NCBI GenBank assembly: GCA_964638715.1
Contig: CAZWZF010000097.1
Coordinates: forward strand, 1 to 10,196
Length of the DNA: 10,196 nucleotides
DNA from: JBAXQQ01 sp037131695
Lineage (GTDB): Bacteria; Armatimonadota; Hebobacteria; CAIYQO01
Reading direction: 5' to 3'
Below the pieces are notes generated by a model. The model saw only the letters and a program-made list of their open reading frames with translations, ran no database searches and was not told the origin of the DNA. Position 1 is the stretch's first letter; every line of letters starts with the position of its first letter. The position numbers and the translations under genes are program-made. Positions 1 through 5,830 of the stretch are shown in pieces.

Positions 1-339
1 CCATACGTTATGGAAATGGGAAATCTGGCAAAGAACTTCCGCAATGTCTTTATCGATATGTGCTGGGGCCATATTATCAGCCCGGAAGCTGCCCGCCGCG
101 CGATTGTAGAGTGGCTTGACGCGGTGCCGGCAAATAAAATATCCGCTTTTGGCGGTGATTATGGCTTTATCGACGGCGTTTATGGTCATCAACTGATAGC
201 CCGCCAGAATGTCGCGTCCGCATTGTCGCAAAAGGTGACCGACGGCACCATCAGTATATCGCGCGCCGAAGAAATAGCCACCTGGATGTTCATAGATAAT
301 CCCAAACGGATATTTAATCTGGAACGATTTTTGGGGTGA
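1..339 (+). CDS. Amidohydrolase family protein, C-terminal part (5' end outside window)
   Basis: The reading frame is open from the first base, so 112 C-terminal residues are visible and the start lies off the window. The segment reads like the end of a metal-dependent amidohydrolase (amidohydrolase_2, TIM-barrel type). It has a strand with FIDMCWGHIISPEA, then a GGDYGFIDGVYGH block. The Asp after GGD sits where this superfamily usually has its beta-8 metal-binding and catalytic Asp. It ends with the typical helix and a NPKRIFNL segment. Family members hydrolyse or decarboxylate small cyclic or carboxylated substrates in the cytosol; the substrate cannot be read here. The metal-binding N-terminal HxH is outside the window, so this rests on the C-terminal third only. 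It stops 239 bp before the ROK kinase, with a palindromic repeat between, so co-transcription is uncertain. Confidence 0.75.
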   Translation, partial: PYVMEMGNLAKNFRNVFIDMCWGHIISPEAARRAIVEWLDAVPANKISAFGGDYGFIDGVYGHQLIARQNVASALSQKVTDGTISISRAEEIATWMFIDNPKRIFNLERFLG

Positions 340-398
340 GTAATACCTAAAGTTTCATAAACAGATATAAAAATTTTACAACAATATAGATTCATATT

Positions 399-496
399 TT
401 TAACCACGAAAGGCACGAAAAAGTAATCGTTTAAAATGTATGTCTTTTTATGATTACATTATATTTTTGTGCTCTTTGTGTTCTTTGTGGTTAAAT
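399..496. repeat. Imperfect palindromic repeat, copy 1 (TTAACCAC...GTGGTTAA family)
   Basis: Inverted repeat with a left arm starting tttaaccacgaaaggcacg (399-417) and a right arm at 468-496 ending ctttgtggttaaat. The right arm carries a few extra bases relative to the left. The spacer is AT-rich. The right arm matches that of a second copy at 1526-1593 in 28 of 29 positions (468-496 against 1565-1593), so this is a dispersed repeat and not a chance hairpin. It lies downstream of the amidohydrolase stop and could also act as a transcription end. No coding potential. Confidence 0.75.
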
Positions 497-513
497 TAAG
501 TTGGGATGGAGTC

Positions 514-531
514 AATCCTATCAATCGATGT
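514..531 (+). repeat. 18-nt motif aatcctatcaatcgatgt, solitary copy
   Basis: This 18-mer matches the reverse complement of 5363-5380 in 17 of 18 positions. It also resembles 5456-5473, so it is a single arm of the long inverted repeat found 4.8 kb away. It sits 48 bp upstream of the ROK kinase ATG, where an operator would be plausible. Decayed repeat remnant and regulator site are both possible readings. Confidence 0.55.
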
Positions 532-542
532 AAATTTAAACC

Positions 543-572
543 TTGTATTCAATAGCTAATTTTTGGTATCTT
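543..572 (+). promoter_or_regulatory. Candidate promoter for a leaderless ROK kinase mRNA
   Basis: An extended -10 TGG-TATCTT (TATCTT at 567-572) lies 18 bp after a weak -35 TTGTAT (543-548). A start point about 7 nt past the -10 falls on the A of the ATG at 579, which would make the message leaderless. This agrees with the absence of any Shine-Dalgarno sequence before that ATG. The -35 match is poor, so this is tentative. Confidence 0.3.
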
Positions 573-578
573 TCCTGC

Positions 579-1433
579 ATGAATACATATATTGGCCTTG
601 ATATCGGCGGTACGAAGTTTATGGTGGCGGCGGGTGATGAAAACGGCGTGGTTAAGCAGACAACCAAAGCCGCGACACCGGTAGATTTTCAGGAAGGCAT
701 CGACCTGTTAAACAGCATGATTGCTGAAGTGACCGGCGGAGAGAAGATTTCCGGCATTGGTGCGGCAATTGGCGGACCGTTGGAATGGCAAACCGGAGTA
801 GTATCGCCGGTACATCAGCCGCAATGGCGAAATGTACCACTGAAATCAATGATGGAATCGCGCTGGAATTGCCCATTTCATGTAGATGTTGATACCAATG
901 TCGCGGCATTGGGAGAATACGCATTGGGGCATTATACTGAACGTTCGATGCTTTACATCACATTGAGCACCGGCATGGGCGGCGGGTTTGTTATTGACGG
1001 CGCAATTTATCGCGGCATGGATGGCGCGCACCCCGAAATAGGACATCAATCCGTGCCTTTCCGCTGCGCTCATCCCGAAAAGGTTTCCTGCGAATGCGGC
1101 GCGTCTGATTGTCTGGAAGCGCTGATTTCCGGCAATGGCATACGACGCGTTTACGGCAAATCGCCAGAATCATTGAATAACGAAGAATGGGCAGAAGTTG
1201 CCTACAACCTGGGACAGGGATTGCGCAATCTGGCAACCATTTACGTACCGGATGTCATCGTTCTTGGCGGTGGTATCGCCCACGGACAAGGCGAGAAATT
1301 GCTGGCTCCCGCACGCGAATTAATGGAATCCCGACTAAAAATCGTTCCGGCACCTCGCATACAACTTTCCCGACATGGTTATGATACCGCGTTAATGGGA
1401 GCGCTGTATATCGCAAGGCAGGGGTTGCGATGA
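579..1433 (+). CDS. ROK family sugar kinase (glucokinase-like)
   Basis: Cytosolic ATP-dependent sugar kinase of the ROK family, 284 residues from the ATG, the usual size for glucokinase and N-acetylhexosamine kinases. Visible motifs: phosphate-binding DIGGTK at residues 8-13; VDVDTNVAALGEY at 102-114 with the catalytic base D105; second phosphate loop STGMGGG at 130-136; ROK signature EIGH at 153-156; and zinc ligands H156 with C171, C173 and C178 in CECGASDC. GGGIAHG at 230-236 is the adenosine-binding region. There is no N-terminal helix-turn-helix, so it is a kinase and not a ROK repressor. An in-frame TTG at 543 would add 12 residues, but the ATG puts DIGGTK at the normal distance from the N-terminus. 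No Shine-Dalgarno precedes the ATG. The gene stands alone between two copies of one palindromic repeat. Glucose, N-acetylmannosamine and fructose are all possible substrates. Confidence 0.9.
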   Translation: MNTYIGLDIGGTKFMVAAGDENGVVKQTTKAATPVDFQEGIDLLNSMIAEVTGGEKISGIGAAIGGPLEWQTGVVSPVHQPQWRNVPLKSMMESRWNCPFHVDVDTNVAALGEYALGHYTERSMLYITLSTGMGGGFVIDGAIYRGMDGAHPEIGHQSVPFRCAHPEKVSCECGASDCLEALISGNGIRRVYGKSPESLNNEEWAEVAYNLGQGLRNLATIYVPDVIVLGGGIAHGQGEKLLAPARELMESRLKIVPAPRIQLSRHGYDTALMGALYIARQGLR

Positions 1434-1525
1434 CTTTATTTACAGCATATAAAAAACAACGCCGAAACAATTATTTATGTAGATGTTGACATTCCAGCGT
1501 TTAGTTATTGAGTTACCCAGAAAAA

Positions 1526-1593
1526 ATTAACCACAAGAGCACAAAGAAACACTAAAATTATCTATGTGCTCTTTGCGTTCTTTGTGGTTAAAT
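1526..1593. repeat. Imperfect palindromic repeat, copy 2 (TTAACCAC...GTGGTTAA family)
   Basis: The left arm begins attaaccacaagagcacaaag (1527-1547) and the right arm is 1565-1593, ending ctttgtggttaaat. The spacer is shorter than in copy 1 at 399-496. Right arms of the two copies agree in 28 of 29 positions. It is 92 bp after the ROK stop, so the kinase gene is bracketed by the two copies. Confidence 0.75.
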
Positions 1594-1602
1594 ATTCGAT
1601 TA

Positions 1603-1631
1603 TTGACATCTTTCTGCATAAACTTTAACAT
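1603..1631 (+). promoter_or_regulatory. Candidate sigma70-type promoter for the URO-D-family gene pair
   Basis: A perfect -35 TTGACA (1603-1608), a 17-bp spacer and a -10 TAACAT (1626-1631, 4 of 6 to consensus). Transcription would begin near 1638 and give a leader of about 110 nt that contains the hairpin at 1656-1727. Confidence 0.5.
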
Positions 1632-1655
1632 CGGTGAGCAAGATATCTATTCTCG

Positions 1656-1727
1656 GGGACAGGCAAAAATCCGGTCAGCCACTTTTTATACAACAGGGAT
1701 TAAACTTACCGGATTTAACCCAGTCCC
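1656..1727 (+). promoter_or_regulatory. Long hairpin in the leader of the URO-D pair, REP-like ends
   Basis: Two nested complementary segments: gggac (1656-1660) with gtccc (1723-1727), and aaatccggt (1667-1675) with accggattt (1708-1716), a perfect 9-bp stem. The ends gggacaggca and cagtccct are almost identical to those of the hairpin at 9994-10035. A dispersed REP-like element is therefore as likely as a dedicated leader regulator. No known riboswitch consensus was recognised. Confidence 0.5.
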
Positions 1728-1748
1728 TTACTCTGAAAGGTAACAGCT

Positions 1749-2816
1749 ATGCGAAATTCCCGTAGATTGATTGATCAGGTGTGCGCCGGAGAAAAACCGG
1801 AGCGGACACCGATATTTGACTTGTTATGCAATGACGCGGTGGTGGCGCATTACGCCGGCGAACCGTTGAATGGCGACAATGACATGACAAAGATGTTAGC
1901 GGCGGCGGGACGCGCGCTGGATGGAACACGTAGCATATTTCCGCCCATGGTGCCGGGAACAACGTGGACAGACGGGATGGGAAATATCCGCGAGGCGGCG
2001 CGATGGACATCATGGATTCGCCACCACGCGCTGGCAGATGCTGACGCCTGGGCAGCGTGGATTGCCGGGCATATTGAAAGACTGGAAGCCACGCCAACTC
2101 CCAGCGAAGCCGAACGGGAAAAAACCGGTGAAGAACAGCAAGCCTATAACGCTAATTTAAACGGCACGGTGAATATATTCTGCACCCCATCGACGGGGAT
2201 TAACACCGCGCTCTTTGGTTATTGCGGGTTGGAAATATTCTCTTACCTATGGGAAGATGAACGCGAAATGGTGCTGCGCTGGATGCGCGCGCTGGAACGC
2301 GAACGCCGCCACGAAGTTATCCGCACTGCCCACGCTATTCATAGTCCGCTGGCAATGATTTACAGCGATGTCGCCTACAAACAGCACCTGATGTTCAGCA
2401 AAGAAACCTTCAACGAATTTGGCTTTTTTGACGATGTGGCAGATATCTGCGCGCAATGCCACGAATACGGCATGACAGTAATTTTCCATTCCGACGGCTA
2501 CATAATGGATATCGTCGATGATTTAGTAGCCTGCGGCATTGACGGACTGAACCCAATAGAAAAAGCGGCAGGAATGGACGTGTATGAATTGCATCGCAAA
2601 TATCCTGATTTAATAATTGTCGGCGGTCTGGATGTAACCCACCTGCTGCCATTCGGCACTCCTGATGAAGTGCGCGCAGAAACCCGCCGCATGATTGATG
2701 AAATAGGCGTAGATGGAAAATTACTGATAGGCAGTTCCACAGAAATGGAAGATAATGTGCCATTAGAAAATTACCTGGCATTTCATGATGAAGTGATGAC
2801 AAGGAGCACTAAATGA
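1749..2816 (+). CDS. Uroporphyrinogen decarboxylase (URO-D) family protein, atypical ligand set
   Basis: A 355-residue TIM-barrel protein of the URO-D/MtaA/CmuA superfamily, not true HemE: the N-terminal substrate-binding arginine motif of HemE is absent. Recognisable blocks are MIYSDVAYK (203-211), FHSDGYIMDIVDDLVACGIDGLNPIE (246-271) and VGGLD (291-295), then IGSSTEMEDNVPLENY near the end. Where the downstream paralogue has HCC and a C-terminal Cys, this one has H247-S248-D249 and E332. It therefore lacks the HxC...C thiol zinc site of corrinoid methyltransferases, and any metal would be held by His/Asp/Glu. The substrate is unknown. The start is supported by GAAAGG at 1735-1740, 8 nt before the ATG. 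The stop overlaps the next start by 4 bp (ATGA), indicating translational coupling. The two proteins may act together or form a heterodimer. Confidence 0.85.
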   Translation: MRNSRRLIDQVCAGEKPERTPIFDLLCNDAVVAHYAGEPLNGDNDMTKMLAAAGRALDGTRSIFPPMVPGTTWTDGMGNIREAARWTSWIRHHALADADAWAAWIAGHIERLEATPTPSEAEREKTGEEQQAYNANLNGTVNIFCTPSTGINTALFGYCGLEIFSYLWEDEREMVLRWMRALERERRHEVIRTAHAIHSPLAMIYSDVAYKQHLMFSKETFNEFGFFDDVADICAQCHEYGMTVIFHSDGYIMDIVDDLVACGIDGLNPIEKAAGMDVYELHRKYPDLIIVGGLDVTHLLPFGTPDEVRAETRRMIDEIGVDGKLLIGSSTEMEDNVPLENYLAFHDEVMTRSTK

Positions 2817-3856
2817 CCTCACGAGAACGAATATTAGCAGCAATTAATCATCAGCAGACCGACCGGGTGCCGGTTGGATTTGAGTGCCATCCGGGATTGC
2901 AGCAGCAATTGATGGATTATTACGGGGTGACTGACCGGTTATCGATGTTTAAGAAGATGGGGATTGAAGGTTTCTCGGTGTTTTTCGAGTCATTTGTGGG
3001 TCCTAAATATATCGGCCCGGAGCAAAAAAAGCTGGATAATGGAGCAACCTGTGATTTTTGGGGAATTGATTTTAATCAGCATAACCTGCCTATCGGTGAT
3101 TGCGACACTATTACGGATTTGGATAATTATAACTGGCCTTCAGCGGACTGGTTTGATTATTCCGGCATCCGCGAAAAATGCCTGGCTATAAAGGAACTCG
3201 GACTGCCAACCGTTGGCGGCGAAGGCGGATGCGGTATCCAGTTTGCCATTAATATGCGCGGATACGAAAACGCGCTGGTTGACCCGCTGGCTGACCCTGA
3301 TTTTGCCCATGCATATATGCAGCGCGCCGGCGATTTCTTTGTGGATTGGAACGAACGTTGGTTATCCGCCGCCGCGGGAGAGTTCGATATATTTCGCTGC
3401 GGCGACGAAATAGGCGCGAATGACCGAATGCATTGCAGCCCGGAGATATGGCGCGAGTTTTACAAACCGCAACTGAAGCGAGTCTTTGCCGTCGCCAAGC
3501 GACACAACATGAAAATATGGTTCCATTGCTGCGGCATGTGCCGACCGGTGATCGACGACCTTATCGAAATTGGCGTTGACCTGTGGGATCCGGTGCCGGG
3601 TTATGTAACCGGCAACAAGCATACAGAACTTAAAAAAGAGTTCGGCGGTCGTCTCGCCTTCATCGGCGGGATTGACACTGTCACGTTGCTCCGCCATGGG
3701 TCAGTACAACAGGTTCGCGACGCAGTAAAACTCGCCATAGACACCCTGGGTCCAACCGGCTACATATTAGGCGGCAGCCAATGCCTGACCGACGATATTC
3801 CGTTAGAAAATGCGGTTGCCATGTTTGAGGCGGCGGTGGAGTTTGGGAAGCGGTAA
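2813..3856 (+). CDS. Uroporphyrinogen decarboxylase family protein with MtaA-type zinc ligands
   Basis: A 347-residue member of the URO-D/MtaA superfamily. FHCCGMCRPVIDDLIEIGVD lies at 237-256 and LGGSQCLTDDIPLENAV at 319-335. H238 and C240 (HxC) with C324 reproduce the HxC...C zinc site that MtaA/MtbA/CmuA-type methyltransferases use to activate a thiol. Transfer of a methyl or other one-carbon group, perhaps from a corrinoid carrier, is thus more likely than porphyrin decarboxylation. FIGGID at 283-288 is the conserved strand-loop near the end of the barrel. The ATG overlaps the upstream stop (ATGA) and is preceded by AAGGAG at 2801-2806 with 6-nt spacing. No corrinoid protein or methyltransferase partner lies in the window, so the biochemical partner is open. 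It ends 6 bp from the converging DUF721 gene, with no clear terminator between. Confidence 0.85.
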   Translation: MTSRERILAAINHQQTDRVPVGFECHPGLQQQLMDYYGVTDRLSMFKKMGIEGFSVFFESFVGPKYIGPEQKKLDNGATCDFWGIDFNQHNLPIGDCDTITDLDNYNWPSADWFDYSGIREKCLAIKELGLPTVGGEGGCGIQFAINMRGYENALVDPLADPDFAHAYMQRAGDFFVDWNERWLSAAAGEFDIFRCGDEIGANDRMHCSPEIWREFYKPQLKRVFAVAKRHNMKIWFHCCGMCRPVIDDLIEIGVDLWDPVPGYVTGNKHTELKKEFGGRLAFIGGIDTVTLLRHGSVQQVRDAVKLAIDTLGPTGYILGGSQCLTDDIPLENAVAMFEAAVEFGKR

Positions 3857-3862
3857 GATATC

Positions 3863-4411
3863 TTACGGGCAAAACGGGCATTTTTCCGCATTGTAAAATC
3901 TGGTGCAAACCGGGCATTGCTTCCATCCCTGCTGGATTTTCCATTCGCGGGCGGCGCGCATGCGGGCGAAAGATTTTTTCAGCATTTCCCGCACTTCCTC
4001 ATTTTTGATATTCGCCACCAGGTCGTCGGCGGGCTGGATATCTAATTTAACATCTTTGCCGGGAAACAGGTTTGTCGATTGATGAACGTAGGTATCAACG
4101 CGTTTGAAACGTCTGCCTACTCGAAAATGCAAGGCGCGGATGAATCCTTTGCCGATAGCGCGGGCATAGCGTTCAAGTATTTCTTTCTGATAATTCTGCA
4201 ATTCCGACGCCCACGGATGGGTGCTGACACAGACATGCATGGTGCCATCTATCACATTTTCCGGCCAGGAATGTTTTGACAAATCTTTTCCCACTATTCG
4301 CGGCCACATATTCATCGCCATGGCACGCCGCAACCCGGCAGATAACTGTTTGTCCTGCAATATATTTGCCAATACCTGGTTAAATGTTGATTGCCCGCGC
4401 CGATCTGCCAT
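3863..4411 (-). CDS. DUF721/DciA-like protein with C-terminal zinc-ribbon
   Basis: A 182-residue protein. The N-terminal part has the DUF721 pattern: WPRIVGKDLSKHSWP at 36-50, a strand with MHVCVSTHPWASEL (58-71), then a helix with EILERYA. The DUF721 family includes DciA, the loader or operator of replicative helicase DnaB in most bacteria that lack DnaC/DnaI, so a role in replication start is likely. Unlike short DUF721 proteins, it has an added basic helical segment (about 135-163) and a four-cysteine knuckle C166/C169 and C178/C181 (CPVC-x8-CPFC) at the extreme C-terminus. The ATG at 4411 is chosen because GAGGA lies 6 nt upstream. A TTG two codons earlier would overlap acpS, but its Shine-Dalgarno spacing is wrong. 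It is the third gene of the rfaE2-acpS operon, 2 nt after the acpS stop. Confidence 0.8.
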   Translation of the reverse strand: MADRRGQSTFNQVLANILQDKQLSAGLRRAMAMNMWPRIVGKDLSKHSWPENVIDGTMHVCVSTHPWASELQNYQKEILERYARAIGKGFIRALHFRVGRRFKRVDTYVHQSTNLFPGKDVKLDIQPADDLVANIKNEEVREMLKKSFARMRAAREWKIQQGWKQCPVCTRFYNAEKCPFCP

Positions 4412-4413
4412 TT

Positions 4414-4764
4414 TCAATCCTCTATCATCACCGTCGCCATTGCGTAATCGCCGGCGTGGCTGAGAGAAATACTCACTTTTCTGCCATTCAGCAAACGCGC
4501 CGCTTCGTTGTAGACATTAATCACCGGCGCGCCAGCGGAATTATTCACTATCTCTACATCCTGCCAACTCAGTGATTGTCCGATGGCCTTGGCAAATGCT
4601 TCTTTGCCGCAAAACCGTGCCGCGAAATGCTGCGCCGGGTTTGCCTTGGTGTTGCAATACGCGCACTCCGCAGCGGTGAATAACCGCACGGTGAACTTTG
4701 GCGTGCGAACCATCGCCGCCTCGATTCGCGAAATCTGCTCAATATCAGTGCCGATTGATGCCAT
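4414..4764 (-). CDS. acpS: Holo-[acyl-carrier-protein] synthase
   Basis: Transfers 4'-phosphopantetheine from CoA to a serine of apo-acyl carrier protein, activating it for fatty acid synthesis; cytosolic trimer in the family. At 116 residues it has normal AcpS length. Motifs: GTDIEQISRIE at 5-15 with the Mg-binding D7; FTAAECAYC at 29-37; ARFCGKEAFAKA at 49-60 with the second metal ligand E55; and VSISLSHAGDYAMATV at 97-112. The ATG is preceded by AAGGA with 5-nt spacing and lies 1 nt after the rfaE2 stop. Its stop sits next to the DUF721 start, so the three genes are tightly packed and probably one message. Confidence 0.95.
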   Translation of the reverse strand: MASIGTDIEQISRIEAAMVRTPKFTVRLFTAAECAYCNTKANPAQHFAARFCGKEAFAKAIGQSLSWQDVEIVNNSAGAPVINVYNEAARLLNGRKVSISLSHAGDYAMATVMIED

Positions 4765-4765
4765 C

Positions 4766-5254
4766 TTATTCCTTCACGCTGGAGATGATGCTGCTGGTGG
4801 AATACCCGCTTAACAAAGGAATAAACTCAACCTCGATTCCGCATTCCTGCGTCACCTGCCATTCCGGCAGATTTTCCGGCTGATAATCGCCGCCTTTGAT
4901 ATATTTATCCGGCCGCAATGCCCGCAATACTTCAATGGCAGTATCGTCATCAAAAACCATCACCGCATCGACACACGCCAGTGCCGCGATAACCCGCGCC
5001 CGGTCAGCCTCACGATTTAAAGGACGGTCTTGCCCCTTTAATCGGCGCACCGAAGCGTCGCTGTTAATTGCCACAATCAGCTTGTGCCCGCACGACCGCG
5101 CCGACTCCAGTGATAATATATGCCCGGCATGCACCAGGTCAAAACAACCGTTAGTCATCGCCGTAATCAACCCCTGGCTGCGCCAAATGCGCACTTGGTC
5201 AATTAATAAATCGATGGTAAATATCTTTCCGCTGGTAGAAACGAACTGATTCAA
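4766..5254 (-). CDS. rfaE2: D-glycero-beta-D-manno-heptose 1-phosphate adenylyltransferase (RfaE2-type)
   Basis: Stand-alone nucleotidyltransferase matching the C-terminal half of HldE/RfaE. It makes ADP-D-glycero-beta-D-manno-heptose for lipopolysaccharide core or other heptose glycans. With the TTG start it has 162 residues: TNGCFDLVHAGH at 34-45 contains the HxGH nucleotide-binding motif; NSDASVRRLKG (64-74) and DRP follow; LRPDKYIKGGDY (113-124) is typical of the RfaE2 group; and STSSII (152-157) is the C-terminal phosphate-binding motif. No ribokinase (RfaE1) half is attached or nearby. The TTG at 5254 is preferred because GAGGA lies 8 nt upstream. An earlier in-frame TTG at 5269 overlaps that Shine-Dalgarno. 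It is the first gene of the rfaE2-acpS-DUF721 operon, with a promoter at 5287-5315. Another cytidylyl- or adenylyltransferase specificity within the superfamily is less likely. Confidence 0.88.
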   Translation of the reverse strand: MNQFVSTSGKIFTIDLLIDQVRIWRSQGLITAMTNGCFDLVHAGHILSLESARSCGHKLIVAINSDASVRRLKGQDRPLNREADRARVIAALACVDAVMVFDDDTAIEVLRALRPDKYIKGGDYQPENLPEWQVTQECGIEVEFIPLLSGYSTSSIISSVKE

Positions 5255-5286
5255 AATGAAATTCCTCAAAGTTAAACTGTCGTTTT

Positions 5287-5315
5287 ATTATAAAGAGTAA
5301 CAGGTGGCGAGTAAA
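5287..5315 (-). promoter_or_regulatory. Promoter of the rfaE2-acpS-DUF721 operon
   Basis: On the minus strand, TTTACT (5315-5310, 4 of 6 to consensus -35), a 17-bp spacer, then a perfect TATAAT (5292-5287). Predicted start is near 5280, giving a leader of about 26 nt to the TTG at 5254 that includes the GAGGA ribosome-binding site. Confidence 0.65.
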
Positions 5316-5341
5316 GAGTGAAAAATGTGCAGCATTTCATC

Positions 5342-5493
5342 TTTTGCAGATTTATTTATTTCACATCGATTAATAGGATTTAAAAGATTGAATAAATTAA
5401 AAATAACATTGATATTTTCTTAATGTCTACAATACACAGACATTAATATCTTTTTTATCCTTTTAATCGATGTGAAAAATATTATCTGCAAAG
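5342..5493. repeat. Long inverted repeat (about 152 bp), MITE-like
   Basis: The outer arms 5343-5389 and 5445-5492 are nearly complementary. Both carry tttgcagat at the ends and tttcacatcgattaa further in. The centre holds a second hairpin, taatgtct (5421-5428) against agacatta (5438-5445). It lies between the 3' end of the small membrane protein gene and the rfaE2 promoter. It could end transcription of the small gene, but no T-run follows the stem on that strand. One arm shares an 18-nt motif with 514-531, which points to a dispersed element. Confidence 0.75.
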
Positions 5494-5506
5494 AATTCCT
5501 GATAAA

Positions 5507-5707
5507 TCAGCGATATAAACTTTGGTTAGTTAAAAATTTCAGCACTTCGTATACCAGGAATGCCGGCCATACCAGGGCTTTCAAAAATCCAACAACACCC
5601 GTCCAAAAAGTCACGGCGTTGCCTATGTAATAAACTGCCGCGCCGATAACTCCCAAGCTATATACTGTGTTATTGTCTTTACCAACATTGATTTTCATAT
5701 TATTCAT
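5507..5707 (-). CDS. Small hydrophobic membrane protein, 66 residues
   Basis: Unrecognised by name. The N-terminal 15 residues are polar (NMKINVGKDNNT). Two hydrophobic stretches follow, about 17-31 (LGVIGAAVYYIGNAV) and 34-60 (FWTGVVGFLKALVWPAFLVYEVLKFL), so it is probably an inner-membrane protein with one or two spans. The LKALVWPAFLVYEVLKFL segment resembles short hypothetical proteins found in many bacteria, recalled but not checked. The ATG at 5707 is preceded by AAAGG with 8-nt spacing. A second ATG three codons in has a poorer spacing. An extended -10 element at 5756-5764 gives it its own promoter, and the RNA unit at 5797-5959 lies directly upstream on the same strand. The good start signals argue that it is real despite its size. 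Confidence 0.7.
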   Translation of the reverse strand: MNNMKINVGKDNNTVYSLGVIGAAVYYIGNAVTFWTGVVGFLKALVWPAFLVYEVLKFLTNQSLYR

Positions 5708-5755
5708 AACCTTCGCCTTTCTTATATTGCGTGGAACTCGCTAATTACCATACAC

Positions 5756-5764
5756 ATTATAGCA
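5756..5764 (-). promoter_or_regulatory. Extended -10 promoter for the small membrane protein
   Basis: On the minus strand the sequence reads TGC followed directly by TATAAT, a perfect extended -10. No good -35 is seen at 16-18 bp, which extended -10 promoters do not strictly need. Start near 5749, leader about 42 nt. Confidence 0.5.
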
Positions 5765-5793
5765 CACTTGGAAAGAGTGATTGAAGCGTATAC

Positions 5794-5830
5794 CAAAAGA
5801 AAAAACCAATCGAACTTTATGCTCAATTGG
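5794..5830 (-). terminator. Intrinsic terminator of the small RNA unit
   Basis: Read on the minus strand, CCAATTGA (5830-5823) pairs with TCGATTGG (5813-5806): 8 bp including one G-U pair, with a 9-nt loop. It is followed at once by TTTTTT and then CTTTT (5805-5795). This is a textbook Rho-independent signal in the correct orientation for the promoter at 5966-5994. The opposite strand has no T-run after the stem. Confidence 0.75.

Noticed and set aside
1656..1727. Cobalamin or cyclic-di-GMP riboswitch before the URO-D pair
   Set aside because: The conserved core boxes of these classes could not be aligned, and the ends match a REP-like hairpin elsewhere in the window.
2410..2802. Minus-strand open frame of 130 codons
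   Set aside because: Shadow of the first URO-D-family gene, whose motifs are clear.
1749..3856. True HemE uroporphyrinogen decarboxylases of haem synthesis
   Set aside because: The HemE N-terminal arginine motif is missing, two divergent copies are side by side, and the second has methyltransferase zinc ligands.
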